Shown: piece by piece, positions 35,317-48,954 of the stretch
Layout of the letters: each line of letters opens with the position of its first letter
How positions within the stretch are numbered: the first letter of the stretch is position 1
Assembly: GCF_022539665.2 (NCBI RefSeq)
Contig: NC_081336.1
Location: 2,728,001 to 2,792,000 of the forward strand
Source of the DNA: Daphnia carinata
Lineage: Eukaryota > Arthropoda > Branchiopoda > Diplostraca > Daphniidae
Length of the DNA: 64,000 nt
Direction: 5' to 3'
Notes under the pieces: model-generated
The model's input: only the letters and a program-made list of their open reading frames with translations
Databases searched by the model: none
Told to the model about the DNA's origin: nothing
Position numbers and translations under genes: made by a program

Positions 35317-36388
35317 TTTTTCAGCCTAGTCTAAATTTAGAGCATTCTTTACATATTGGGCGTCGAAGTATAACAAACACTTTGATAAGTAGACAAAATT
35401 GTTGTTAATAATAACGGTAGACACTTGGTATCCCTCTCCACGACTGCCAAGAAATTGGAATCGTGACGTCACGTCATCCCGAATTAAAGCTAGGAAACCT
35501 TAAGAAAAAAAGAAAAGAAAAGGAACCACGTAGGGTGACCGAGGGTGTACGTGACGTAAGTCAGTGCTCTGTTACGAAGGGATAGCAATTAATATTCCTT
35601 GTTGATTACAATTTCTATTTTTTTTTTAAGGAGAACTTTTTGAGGCTGAACGCTCTTTAAAAGGGAAACTAAACAGCAGTCCGTTTGGGCAACTTTCCAA
35701 AATGAAACTAAAATACTGTTTAAAGAACATAAAAGATTTTTTGTGTGACCAAACCTTTTCCGTAGCCGATTCCACGATCAAGCAGGTTTCAATGCAGTTC
35801 ACAAGTTTCTCCAAGAATGATTTACGATATCCGATCAGGGAGATATTATCCAGGTAGAGACTAGAGTTTAGGTAAGAAAACACTTCGCATCTCGCACATT
35901 TGACCGTCCAAAGTACAACTGAAAAGTAAAAACATGGACACATCGACACTACGATCTAGTTGCAGACGAAATATCCTGCAAAGGACGACCTCTATTTTCC
36001 TTTTCTTTGACTCATAATAGCCGTAGGGAAAATCTAGCATTACAAATATCTGCATGTAGATGGCGTGTTTTTCAGATTTCGTCGGCTGCTTTAATTTAAA
36101 AGATAACTAATATATAACATGCAACGTTAAAAAAATCAATCACAATTAAAATACGAGATAATTCTATTCCGACTAACACACACGTAACTTTACAAAGACT
36201 AAAAAGTCATCATATATTGAGTTTGAATTTCTTTGGCGGTTTCTTATAAGCCCTCGGAGAATTGTAGTATCACGCAGTGCTGATGGTATCTGGCAAATTC
36301 TGGGCATTAGACGCGGCAAGGATCAGCCAATGTGGCATACAAGTAAGCTGAGTACATGTTGATTACGCACTTCTTCGTTTTGGTGGAT
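35317..36388. other. PDK upstream region
   Basis: It includes a TGACGTCACGTCA stretch near 35464-35476 (CRE-like), a plausible PDK promoter element. A minus-strand ORF at 35626-35949 has no domain, paralogue or convincing splice partner and is not called. The right end is the MLX 3' UTR. Confidence 0.45.
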
Positions 36389-37457
36389 TCAATTGGACCC
36401 CGTGATGAGTTGTTGAAGCACACTGACTGCCAAGTTTTTCAGACTCTGCAGCCCACACAAAACATTATCAGAAGTGTAATAGAAACATGACCAGTGCACA
36501 CTTGAACCTGAGGTTTGCAATGTTCCTCAACCCAGGCAAAGACATTACTTGAAAGATCCACAAAGCTAGCTGCAGACACCATAGAATCAAATGTCAGGAA
36601 CAGGTTCTCCATGATAGTTTGAAACTGATCATAGAAACAAAAGTACATTTTAATGCAGGATTTTTTCCAACAGCCAAATTTATAGTACCAGTTGGAATTT
36701 GACTTCATCAGGTACTCTATTCTCAGATTGTCCAGACTGAGACTGATTGGCTTTAACTATTTGGTCATAGTTGCTTTTCATGATCTGCAAGCCAATGACT
36801 TCTTTTCTCAGAGCTGACAATTCCTCTTCTTGTTTCTTCTTTTGCTGCTGGAGAAACTGTAAAATTGCACACAATGAAAGAATTATGATTGGTGGTTAAG
36901 CCTGGTTCTATCTAATCTAATCTATTGAAGGCTATTACTTGAATATAATCAATTGATCTTTGAAGAACTGTTGCTTTACTTAATTTGTAGCCACTAATTG
37001 GATCTTGTTGCTGGCATGTAGGTACTAGATCTTGCAAAGAGCTATAGCCCTTTTTAATGGCATCTCTTCTCTTTTGCTCTGCTTGGGTATGAGCTTCTCG
37101 TCTCCTCTCTTTATAACTCTTGGTGCTCTTATTGTCACTATCTTCATCATCTATAAAATTATATAACATCTGTACACACAAATTTAACTTTTGAATAGCT
37201 CTGTTTATTTTAACCTGTATTTTGTGCTGAAGATGAAAGTGTATGGATGCTACTCGTGCTGCTGCAACGCGAAAAGGGGATGTCTCTCTTATCACCAATT
37301 CGCTCCTTTTCTATGGGGCTGGATGGTTCCGTTTTTCCGTCAAAACTAAGACGATTTTCTGCACCAACTAAAAATTGCAAGACGGGTTATTCGCCGAAAT
37401 TCCAGATTGCATTTTTTTGTTACGAATACTTAGTGTCATTTGGCTTCTGTGATCCAT
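36389..37457 (-). CDS. Mlx: MLX, Max-like bHLH-leucine zipper transcription factor
   Basis: Exons 37424-37457, 37215-37367, 36939-37150, 36689-36856, 36508-36624 and 36389-36445 give 246 aa. The basic region and helix 1 read RRREAHTQAEQKRRDAIKKG; the loop carries VPTCQQQD; helix 2 SKATVLQRSIDYI runs into a leucine zipper (QQKKKQEEELSALRKEVIGL). The C-terminal dimerisation/cytoplasmic-retention domain is also present (FSWIEEHCKPQ-type, here FAWVEEHCKPQ). MLX partners MondoA/ChREBP at carbohydrate response elements to switch on sugar-responsive genes. The first exon (MDHRSQMTLSI) is chosen because an in-frame stop precedes exon 2 and its 56-nt intron has good sites; an earlier start is possible. 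G6PC, a classical target family, lies 10 kb away. Confidence 0.93.
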
Positions 37458-37840
37458 TTTTTTTTCTGTATGTGATAGAGAACATTCACTATTCACCAGG
37501 CAATTACCCCTATCTTTCTTGCTGAAGGTTACTCGATTCCGTGGTCTGTTTATCTTCGAACAACAAATCTTTGTTGTTGCTATCCGTTTGACGCCACCTG
37601 ACGGCAACAACGGCCCTGAGTTATATTTTTTTTGCAAAAAGTTAAGCTATCTTCCATGAATTTTTTCGGAAAGAAAATTAATTAAAAATTGGTGAAGACT
37701 ACCTTGCTGACCCGAATTAGATTTTGTATATTGCACTTGCGTTAGTTTCCCTAGAGGGCATCGGCACATGTATAGGTAGCCTTCAGTAAACAGACTTTTC
37801 CACATACAACACCATACCTTTCTAAGCAGAAGACGCTAGT
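37458..37840. promoter_or_regulatory. Divergent MLX/HIBADH promoter interval
   Basis: Only 383 bp separate the two start codons on opposite strands. No TATA motif is obvious on either side, fitting a shared housekeeping-type bidirectional promoter. No specific binding site is claimed. Confidence 0.5.
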
Positions 37841-39270
37841 ATGGCCGCGCTAAGTAATGTAACCCGGAATTCTAAAGTGCTAATCCAAGTGATTGGGAAG
37901 AGTCGCACATTTTCCTGTAAGTTCATTTTTTTAAAGGTGTGTTAATACTTGTATTGCTTTCCACCTAAAAGATTTAAAATTTTGTGTAAACTTTTACCAG
38001 AGTGTTTTCTATCTAGCAAGTGCACATCTTGTTTTAAAAGAGAAAAAAGGTAAAACATAGCTTTTCCTTTAGGTACAGCAGTACAGCATGGATCGGGGAA
38101 ACGCGTGGGCTTTATTGGGCTTGGAAATATGGGCGGACCTATGGCCTTGAATTTATTAAATAAGGTATTTCTATTGTTACTCTTTTTGGTGGTCAGCACT
38201 CCTATTGTTTTAATATGTTTAATATACATTTCCAGGGCAACTCGGTAACTGTGTTTGATGTTTATCCTGAAGCTATGTCAAAATTGCAAGATGCAGGTGC
38301 GACAATTGGACATAGCCCTGCAGAAGTGGCAGAAAAATCTGATACAATTATAACCATGTTACCAAACAGTAGTCATGTACAAGAAGCATATGCAGGAGAG
38401 AATGGTGTTTTCCAGTAATAGCTAGATAGATCAATCATGTGGGATAAAAAAGAAATAATTCAATCACATACAGGACAGCAAAGCCAGGTTCTTTGTTGAT
38501 TGATAGCAGCACTATAGACCCTAGTGTATCCAAAGAAATGGCAAGTCTAGCTGAAAAGAAAGCCATGACGTTTATTGATGCACCAGTTTCTGGAGGTATT
38601 TTGATTTTGATTTCAATTTGCTTATAGTAGCATTTCCTTTTCATCATATGTGCTATTTATCTTTATTTTCTTTTAGGAGTGATGGCTGCCAAAGCAGGAA
38701 CATTGACTTTCATGGTTGGAGGGCCAGAAAAAGAGTTTCCTAATGCCAAATCAGTTCTAGTAAATGTTGGTAAAAATATTGTATATTGCGGACCAGTAGG
38801 ATCTGGACAGGCTGCTAAAATTTGTAATAACATGTTGTTGGCCATCAACATGGTTGGAACAGCTGAAGCAATGAATCTTGGTGTCAGGTGATACTGGCTT
38901 TACATACTGATGGTACGATAAAGGTTTTAAGACAATCTTGGCCTTTATTAGATTGGGATTGGATCCGAAATTGCTTAGCAATATTATCAACACAAGTTCA
39001 GGTCGTTCGTGGTCTAGTGAAATATACAACCCTGTGCCTGGTGTACTACCCAATGTCCCGGCATCGAACAACTATGAAGGAGGATTTGGAACAGCCCTAA
39101 TGATGAAGGATCTTGGGCTTGCTCAGAGCTCTGCTACTCGTTCCAACTCCGCCATACCACTTGGATCGCTAGCTCATCAATTATACCGGCTAATGAGTGT
39201 ACGAGGTTACGCTAAAAAAGATTTCTCGTCAATTTACCAGTTCCTTCAAAAATCAGAAAATAGTAATTAG
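37841..39270 (+). CDS. Hibadh: 3-hydroxyisobutyrate dehydrogenase, mitochondrial
   Basis: Exons 37841-37916, 38073-38164, 38236-38414, 38474-38595, 38677-38887 and 38952-39270 give 332 aa, the family's usual size. A basic N-terminal leader ([18 protein letters not shown]) fits mitochondrial import. The Rossmann motif [13 protein letters not shown] binds NAD+. Other family marks are [20 protein letters not shown] and the catalytic-lysine helix [13 protein letters not shown]. The enzyme oxidises 3-hydroxyisobutyrate to methylmalonate semialdehyde in valine breakdown. A polyadenylation signal AATAAA lies at about 39375. Confidence 0.97.
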
Positions 39271-40051
39271 TAATGAAAGAAACCAGAAAAGGAGATTGAA
39301 TCTATTAAAGCTTTAAAGTCCCGCACGACCCATATAACATCATAGGATTTGAGTCATAAGTTGGTGAATTATTAAATAAAATGTATGTGTAGCCCCGTTC
39401 TTAAAAAAACTAATTTGTCCCGTCAGTGCAGTGATAAACCTTTATGGTACACTGTAAAGGTACCTATCACGTGAGTCGAAATAAATAAGTGATAGATTTT
39501 TCGACATGCCAATTCGCCCAAAAATTATCACCGAAGTCTGGCATTACGACGTGTTAGTTCGAAGGAAATCGTTTGCTTAACAAATAATTTCCCCAAAGAT
39601 AAACCTGTTGCTATTGGTTTACTTCCAGAAGATGATATCCTTCCGTGTACGTGTCACCAATCTTTCTATAAAGAAAACCCCCGGCCGAGCACATGCACAG
39701 CCCCTACAGCAACATTTCCTTTTGAAGTTCCTCTTGTTTGCACATTCATTCTTTAATTCCTGTTCTCTATATGGCATGTGAACACCACATTGCGGCAGGT
39801 GTTTTTTGGTTGCTGATCGTCGTCGCAGTCCCGCTATGCAAGGTTATTTTTAACTAAAGTTTGTGATGCAGACTGAGGCAAATTATTCAAAGAACAGGTT
39901 AATTTCAAACACGTTTAACTTGGATTGGGCCTGCCTCCAAATCAAACCACCAGATACAAAAAAAAAACCATTCGTCGGATGGACACGAGTATTTGACAGC
40001 AAGGCTCGTTTGCTGTTTCATGGTAAACGGCATCGTTTATGCTGGAGAAAA
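39271..40051. other. Intergenic / possible 5' UTR of next gene
   Basis: A TATA-like TCTATAAAG lies near 39664. The string TTTGTGATGCAG near 39863 could be a splice acceptor. The open frame upstream of 40052 is not needed for the gene model and resembles no protein. Confidence 0.4.
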
Positions 40052-40416
40052 ATGACAGCCTTGCTCTTTTTGAAATATTTTGTGACGTTTGTGTCGGTGT
40101 TTCCTGTTCCATCTTCCATATTAATTGAAAACAAAGCCCACCGACAGGTTCCCGAGGATTTTCATCTGTTTAACGTGGATTTTCTTCAGCCAATAGTGTT
40201 CCGTCCAGTCAGATTCCTTTATTATCCGTGGCTACTTGTTCATAGTCACCGCCATGTAAGATATGAATACGACAAAGGTAAATACATGCTTCACAGTACA
40301 CCTATATTCTAATAATGAGTCCTTTTGTTAAAGGAAGCGAACTGGTAAAAACCAGCAAAAGATCGCCATCTATGAAAAACGATGGTTGGTGGGGAAATGT
40401 TTCGAATGCTATTTAG
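40052..40416 (+). CDS. Candidate small secreted protein
   Basis: Exons 40052-40277 and 40334-40416 give 102 aa. The start is the in-frame ATG with context AAAATGAC. It is followed by a hydrophobic leader (MTALLFLKYFVTFVSVFPV) and a chain with RQVPEDFHLFNVDFLQPIVF, a histidine/aromatic stretch (LVHSHRHVRYEYDK) and a C-terminal WWGNVSNAI. The splice sites (AAAG/GTAAAT, GTTAAAG/GA) keep the frame. No family is recognised and no second copy is seen in the window. It may be a peptide precursor or a chance frame. Confidence 0.42.
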
Positions 40417-41226
40417 CAAACAGGTTGCAACGCGCCAGTCGACGCAATTTTCCATCCAGGACCATGACATTTTGATTACAATTCATTGGCGGATAAAAAT
40501 GTATACATATGATTCTCACAATTGTGGTAAGGGTAATACATTTCAACTGATGATTATAAACATAAGAGTGTCACTACTTTTTAGTTCATTCCCTCATTGA
40601 ATTCCAATGACCTGAAGAGAATCAACCTTCACACCACATCTTACATTGACGGCACGTTAACGATAGGGTTAATGGTTTGCTACAAGGGATATCAATGATT
40701 TCTTGTATAACCCATATTAGGGACCATAGGTAAACACGATTGGTTCGTTATGAAATTTACCAAATATAAAGCAGTCGTTTGGCAAGCAGCCTCAGCCATT
40801 TAGCCTAGGCGCCAAGACGATTTTTTTGTACTACGAATGTTTTATTTAAAGTCATGCACAGTAAATTTTAAAAAAGTATTAGCTTACTTCTCGATATGGT
40901 GAACATCAATGCTGAAAAGAGCATTCACTCCAGAAGTTTTATTTACGAGACTATTTGTTCGACTGATTCACGTTTCACATCATTTATTTCATGTCAAACG
41001 TTTTGCCACATTAAAGGTTAGCCGTCATTTATTTATCCCTTTAGATGTCACTAGCTGTGCAAAGTACTTACAGACTACAAGTCTACCACTAGATGTCTGC
41101 TTTCCATGTGTCTTCTTTCTTTTAGTTGCACGTGTTGGCAGTGGACTGCGCCATTGCTGAAAATTTCAGAGAATTTCTCTGAAAATCGTGTAATTTTTCT
41201 TTAGTGCGACAAATACCATCAAAAAA
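40417..41226. other. Intergenic, NOG1 upstream
   Basis: No gene is supported. The sequence just before 41227 is pyrimidine-rich (TTTTTCTTTAGTGCGACAAA), as in ribosome-biogenesis promoters or leaders. Confidence 0.45.
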
Positions 41227-43189
41227 ATGACGTCGCAATACAACTTCAAAAAGATCGTCATCGTTCCGACGGCGAAGGTAAATATATAGCAATATTTCGA
41301 CTGATTGATTGAAACCTAACGTGATGTATCATGTTTAGGACTTTATCGACATCGTCTTGTCGAAGACCCAAAGAAAGACTCCAACTGTTGTACACAAACA
41401 GTACAAGATTACACGTATCCGTCAGTTCTACATGCGCAAAGTAAAGTTTGCCCAGCAGAGCTTCCACGACAAACTGTCTACAATTCTGACTGATTTCCCG
41501 AAACTTGATGACATCCACCCTTTCTATGCTGACTTGATGAATGTCCTCTACGACAAGGATCACTACAAATTGGCTCTTGGCCAGATCAATATTGCTCTCC
41601 ACTTGATAGACAATGTCTCCAAGGACTATGTCCGCTTGCTCAAGTATGGTGATTCACTTTACCGCTGCAAACAGCTGAAGAAGGCAGCCTTGGGTCGCAT
41701 GGCCACCATCATGAAGAGACAGGCACAGAGTCTGCAGTATCTGGAGCAGGTCAGACAGCATCTCTCCCGTTTGCCATCCATCGACCCCAACACCAGAACT
41801 CTGCTTATCTGTGGATTCCCCAATGTCGGCAAATCCAGCTTCATCAACAAGATTACTAGGGCAGATGTTGAAGTCCAGCCTTATGCTTTCACCACCAAGT
41901 CACTCTTTGTGGGACACACTGATCATCGTTACCTGCGTTGGCAGGTGGTGGACACTCCTGGTATTTTGGACCATCCTCTAGAAGATCGTAACACCATTGA
42001 AATGCAGGCCATTGCTGCCTTGGCTCATCTTAGAGCTGCTATTCTCTATGTCATGGACATTTCAGAGCAATGTGGTCAGTCCATTGAATCGCAAGTGGCT
42101 CTGTTTGAGAGCATCAAACCTCTCTTTGCCAACAAGCCTTTGCTTGTGGTGCTCAACAAGACGGATGTAATCCGGCTGGAGGAATTGAAGCCTGAACAAA
42201 AGACCTTGATCCAAGGCTTCATCAACGATGATATACCCGTTATGGAGATGTCGACTTTAAGCGAAGAAGGTGTGATGGCTGTCAAAAATGAAGCTTGTGA
42301 ACGTCTGTTGGCCCACAGAATTGAAGTAAAGATCAAGAGCAAGAAGGTGGAAGGCATTCTCAATCGGCTGCACGTAGCCGTACCGAAACCTCGCGATGGA
42401 GTCGTACGTTCGGCATTCGTGCCCGAGAATGTGATTAAACAACGTTTGTCTAAAGAACCTAAGCCCAAGAAGAAGACGGAACGCGATCTCGAGGTCGAGC
42501 TTGAGGACGATTACTCTCTGGATTTGAAGAAAAATTACGACCTACCAGCCGACTTCAAGTACGATGTCATCCCCGAGTTCTGGGAAGGCAAAAACATCGC
42601 CGATTACATCGATCCCGACATTATGGCTAAATTGGAAGAGCTGGAACGCGAAGAAGAGCTTCGGATCGAGTCTGGTGTTTACGACAAGGAAGAAGAGGAA
42701 ATGGACGATGAAGAAAAAGAGATTCACCGTTTAGCCGGCAAGATTCGCGAGAAGAAGGCCATCATCGCCATCGAGTCGCGCATTGGCCGCAGCGGTGGCA
42801 AGCCAGTGTTGCCTCGTGCTGGACGCAAGCGCGAACGTTCCGTCAGCCGTTTGCGCTCCGAATTTGAAGAGCTTGGTGTCGACATGACCGGCAAGGGTGG
42901 AGCTCATTTCGCCCGCACCAAGTCCCGCTCGGCCAGCCGTCCCGCCATCAAGAAGGCCCGCGCAGACTCTACTGGTCGCGTTCGTTCCTCATCTCGTGTC
43001 ACTCCTCGTGACGAGTCGGGCGTCCGCGGCGTTGAGATGAAGTCCAAGGCTAAGAAGATGAGCCACAAATCGCAGGGCAAGATGAACCAATTCGGTAAGG
43101 CTGGTGAAGCCGATCGTCACATTGCCGTCAAGATGCCAAGACATCTTTACTCTGGCAAGCGTGGTAATGGCAAAACCGATCGCCGTTAA
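41227..43189 (+). CDS. NOG1: Nucleolar GTP-binding protein 1 (NOG1/GTPBP4)
   Basis: Exons 41227-41277 and 41339-43189 give 633 aa, essentially the length of human GTPBP4. The N-terminus [19 protein letters not shown] and the helical NOG1-N domain precede an Obg/HflX-type G domain: G1 [10 protein letters not shown]3 [11 protein letters not shown]4 [26 protein letters not shown] stretch and the NOGCT region follow, then a Lys/Arg/Ser-rich nucleolar tail. NOG1 binds pre-60S particles and is needed for large-subunit maturation. Codon use is markedly more GC-rich at third positions than neighbouring genes, as expected for high expression. Confidence 0.98.
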
Positions 43190-43930
43190 AAAGAAAATGT
43201 AATAAGAAGAAAAACCTACATCCGAACGATTATTGAAGAGGAAAGAGGAGAATGCGAGATGGACGCCCCCGTTCCTGGTGTTGAATGAGGAGAGGCCAAG
43301 GTTAGATTTCATTTTATCGCTAAGTCCCTGATTGTTTGATGTGGCCACAGTGTCAAACAGTTCTGTACTTTTGCGCCAATCCTATCGCTCCTCCCGGTTC
43401 ATGTGTACCCGCTTTATAATATTTTTCAAGAATTTCATATCCTGAAAAATATGAAAAGAAGTACACGGCGTGGTGTCAGTCTTGCTAACGAATTGAGTTT
43501 CATTATTTCAAAAGTTTTTGATATTAAAAGCCAAGAAGGTTTTCGATCTTGGCGATTCGACGCCGAGTTGTTTTGAAAATTGGCACCGAGCCAAGGATTG
43601 AAAAATTGTAAACAACTTTTGCCTTGGGTTATTATCTCGCCTTGTGGTGACGCAAACAAAAGAGAGACTAACCTTCCCTGATTATTTCTCTTATTTTGCA
43701 TAGATTGCTAAATAAGGGAGAAGTAAACAACAACATCAAAACACTCGAATGGGGTCTCTGACGTGCTTCGTTTCGTTGTTGTTTTCTTTACATTTCCAAA
43801 TCAGCTGAGGTGAAAGGCCGGAACGTTTTTTGCGTTTGCGTGGATTATTTTCATTGTAAAATGGGAACAACAAAACACATTTTTCTAAAAATCGTTGTTG
43901 TATTAGACCAAAGAATTAGCTGTAAACTAG
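43190..43930. other. NOG1 3' UTR and intergenic
   Basis: No additional ORF or RNA gene is supported. It lies between two convergent genes. Confidence 0.45.
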
Positions 43931-45338
<1,408 letters not shown>

Positions 45339-46525
45339 AATCTCTTCGTTAGAAATGCATGGACCTCATCGTGATTATCATCGCTACCTCGTACCGTTGT
45401 ACTTTTGTTTACTCTCTCTGTATGACGTTTGTTTTTGCCCTTTTGGCTCTTTTCATTTACAAACAGCAGTCGATGAAAAATTCAGGGAAAATCGTATTTA
45501 AAACATACAAGATTGCCTTTTGTTTCAGCGTCTAGCACAACGGCCTTCAGCTTATCGGCTTGATACGAGGTATCCATTTGGCCGATGCGCTGGCTTTTCA
45601 TATGTCCATGTCATACAATACGAACGTTTCTCTATTTTTATTGCAACTCCCCTAATCTCAATCGTACAACGTCCCATATGTCTGTGCGTAGCCAAAGACT
45701 GTGTTCCATGATATGATTTTGTCGGTATTCAATTTCTATTAGCGACTCAACAACAACTTGTTTGTCTCGGGATGTATTTTTTATTTTTATTGGCGGTCAT
45801 ATTTTTTAAACTTTTATTTCCTTGATATTTTTTATTCCTAACTTTTTTTTGTTTCATTTTAGAAATCTATTGGTTTGTTTTGAATGTTTCAAGTTTGAAA
45901 TGGGATAGACCCTGTTGTATAAGGTATTAGTGGGATTGGAGTACCCGGTCAAAGGCCAAGTCCTCGATTCTGTTCTATTTAATTTGTTTGTCCATTCGTG
46001 CCGAGTTTTTTCTTTTCTTGTTTGCCTCCCACGTTTTATCAGAGAATTAGACTAGCTGTCCTACTCCCAGGGCCAGCGCGATAAGCCGCGCGCTATTTTT
46101 GAAAATTATTCAACGCGCGCCAAATTTAAAACGAGTTACTATCGAATCGCGATCTGGGAAAATCGGGAATCAAATGAGAAAAATAACAAAGGGAAAAAAA
46201 AAAAAACCTTGACTGTTATTCGCATCAACAACTCCAAATCAGGCCGGATCTTTCAAACTTTAGCGTAAACAAACCTATAAAAAATCCATCGGAGAGAGAG
46301 AGAGCCAATTTTTGTTTTTTTTCCCTTTTTGCTATTTCATTTCCTTATAAAGGATATGCAATCTGATTATGCAGCCGCACAGTCTAGAAAAAAAAAACGA
46401 AACAAACAACAACAAGTGCATAACGAAAGAGAGGGTCGGAGCAGAGGCAAATGGCACCCAATTTCGAAGGTGATGGTCAATGAAACAAAGTCCCGTCGGC
46501 CCCGATGTCCCATAGCATGCGCTAC

Positions 46526-46542
46526 CAGGTGATAACCACGTG
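46526..46542. promoter_or_regulatory. E-box-N5-E-box (ChoRE-like) upstream of G6PC-1
   Basis: CAGGTG, 5 nt, CACGTG, about 985 bp upstream of the G6PC-1 ATG. The matching element at 49995-50011 upstream of G6PC-2 keeps both E-boxes, the 5-nt spacing and a trailing AACA, while the spacer differs. Two E-boxes 5 nt apart is the architecture bound by ChREBP/Mondo-MLX; the CAGGTG half departs from the consensus by one base. Confidence 0.55.
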
Positions 46543-47087
46543 AACAACTTGTGGGCTGGCAATCCCGCTCGGTCACGGAGAAATCTCCTACAACGAGGTG
46601 AAGGCGGTTGCTTATTCCCTGCATTATTTTATTATTATTTTTTTTTCAATGGCTTTCCAAAGTCCGGTTTTTTGTTTTTCGTAACGGTTGTGGAATATTA
46701 ATTCAAACATCGCCTTATATTTGTCTTGTTTGCGAATAAAAACAACAACCGGAGAAATCCGAAGCGATTGAAAAACAACAAAAGGGCAAAGTCAGGTCCA
46801 ATTTTTTGTTGTTTGATGTCCATGATTATTTTGTAGAATAACATCATCGATGATTCAATTTCTATTTCGAAGCGGATCAAATGATCGAATGAAAATTTAT
46901 CACGAGAGATAGGACAACATGTTGGGTGGATCTCAGGAAGGGATTCATTGACCGCCACCTCTTCAACTATCGAAGAAATAGAGAGGAAAGCAAAAAAGAG
47001 AGGGTTCGTTGAAATTTTATATGCCAATCGTTGCCTTCCGCAGAAAGAACTGTGCACACAAGTTGCGTGAAAAACAAGCGTGGTGTT

Positions 47088-47104
47088 CACGTGAAACATC
47101 GTGA
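47088..47104. promoter_or_regulatory. Second, imperfect E-box-N5 element
   Basis: CACGTG, 5 nt, TCGTGA, about 430 bp upstream of the G6PC-1 start. The second half keeps only the CGTG core. I see no counterpart upstream of G6PC-2. Confidence 0.35.
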
Positions 47105-47398
47105 ACGAATCATCGTTCGTATTTTTTCTTGATGGGGAGAGCCGCGGGAATGAAAACCGCTGCACACCAGAAAAATGAGACTAGCAGGCAATCGGCATCG
47201 ACGGCTAGAAAGAGAAAAACAAGTCAATAACAAGTGGAAAACAACAACAACAGCCGCGGGAGGGGAGGGCGGGAGAAAACGGGTTGCGATTGGGATAGAC
47301 TTGGGGTCAACAAGTGGGCCGGAGCTTCACGGTGGATGCCGTAACCCTCGGACTTTCACGGCCGTTGGTGGGCAGGACACTCACACGCCTCCCTTTCG

Positions 47399-47408
47399 TA
47401 TATAAAAG
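47399..47408 (+). promoter_or_regulatory. TATA box of G6PC-1
   Basis: TATATAAAAG, 119 bp upstream of the ATG and followed by GCGCGCGCAG. The matching TATA of G6PC-2 is at 50563. Confidence 0.75.
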
Positions 47409-47526
47409 CGCGCGCGCAGTGCATGTTCAACTTCAAAAACGATCCTGCAGTTGATCAATCAACAAGTCTAGTAATAAAAAGAACAGAAATCTCCCCGGCA
47501 GACGTCCCAGTAACACAAATCGAAAT

Positions 47527-48954
47527 ATGGCTTCTGAACTTCAATCGATTTACAGCTACGGAGTGGGTCTGATTAGCATCCTTCAATCCTCGTAAGTTAT
47601 TCGTTTGTTCAGTTAATATTCTATGGTGTCTGACTTTGCTATGTTTTTTGCTAAAGATTTCCCGATGGAGAAAGCTTCTTCATGGACATCTCCAAAATCT
47701 TTGATCCGAAATACGTTTTCACCGTCTACTTCCCAGTCATCTTCGCTCTTCAATGGGCTCTTGGAGTCAAGTTGTTGGGCACCATCATCGTCGTAGAGTG
47801 GCTCAATCAAATTCTGAAATGGTAAATCAAAACCTTTGTTATTTGAGCCTTTAAACTCATCCTAACTTCCGACATCTACGGAACAGGCTGATGCACGGTG
47901 ATCGTCCTTATTGGTGGGTTCACGAGGTAGAAGCCGCTTACAACTCCACGTCGCTCTTACCTGAGATCTTCCAGTACCGATCCACCTGTGAAACTGGCCC
48001 AGGGATGCCATCCGGTCATTCGATGGCCATGTCCGCAGCCTGGTACGTCGTTGTCCAGTCATTCATCGATCGAGTCGTCAAGCCTTCAAAGATGAGGTAC
48101 GTGTTTGAGCACTTCTAACTACTCATGAATGAATGTATCAGTAATTAACATTTTCGCCGTTTATAGTGCTTCATTGAAACAGCAATCCATTCAACTCCTG
48201 TGGGCCGCTTTCGTTGTCATCCAAACTCTCGTTGTTATGTCGAGGATGTACATCGCTGCCCATTTTCCTCATCAATGCGCTCTCGGACTCTTCTTGGGTA
48301 AGCAATTCATTCACCATGTCAATTAAATCTGATCACGTCTGGTAATAAAATTCTTTTTATTTCAATCGATTAGGTGTGTCTATTGCTCATCAAGTGTACG
48401 GCTCATCAAAATGGTTGAACCTTAAACGCGGCCAATGGCTTCTTGTGGCTTCCGTCATCATGGCCAGCGCTATCGGCACTTATTGGTTCCTGTTGTTGAC
48501 CGGAAGAAACCCGGCCTGGTCAATCAGCCAAGCTTACAAATGGTGCGCCAAACGCGAATACATCCACGTTGACACCACCCCATTCTACAGCCTTACTCGC
48601 TACAGCGGTGCCGCTTTCGGTCTTGGTCTTGGCCTTACTTCCAGGTACATTTCAAATTTAATTCTATTTAGATATAAATCGCTTATTTAATCGATTTTTT
48701 ATTATTATATCAATAGGTTTTTTAGCCAGACGGAGCGTACGAGCTTCACCCGAGTCCAGATGATGGCCACTTTAGTTTTGGGTCTTATCCTCGGGTACGG
48801 AGCGGAACTTGCTCACGTTGCCATTCCCAAGACAAACGAGTCGGTGTTTTACACGTTAGAGTTCCTTTTGAACGTCGCTTTCCCCTACAGCGCAATCGCA
48901 TTGGTACCTTATGCCGTGATGAGGTCCTCATCAGCAAAAGTGAAATCCTTGTAA
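47527..48954 (+). CDS. G6pc: Glucose-6-phosphatase catalytic subunit, copy 1
   Basis: Exons 47527-47591, 47657-47821, 47887-48096, 48167-48297, 48374-48644 and 48717-48954 give 359 aa, against 357 in human G6PC1. The phosphatase signature is complete: KWLMHGDRPYWW (K-x6-RP), GMPSGHSMAMS (PSGH) and SRMYIAAHFPHQ (SR-x6-H with the nucleophile histidine). Multiple hydrophobic segments fit the nine-helix ER membrane fold. The enzyme releases glucose from glucose-6-phosphate in the ER lumen, the last step of gluconeogenesis and glycogenolysis. It is the first of a tandem pair; from intron 2 on it is nearly identical to copy 2, introns included. Confidence 0.97.

Larger units (their letters stand above)
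45339..47526. other. Long upstream region of the zinc-finger gene and G6PC-1
   Basis: Apart from the regulatory motifs listed separately, I see no gene. A10-11 and T-rich tracts are frequent (46193-46206). A short GAGAGAGAGAG run lies near 46292. The last 300 bp resemble the G6PC-2 promoter, sharing CAACAAGTG and AACAACAACAGC strings. Confidence 0.5.

Noticed and set aside
35626-35949. 107-codon minus-strand ORF upstream of PDK
   Set aside because: No start context, splice partner or recognisable motif; it may be chance or part of an unseen UTR.
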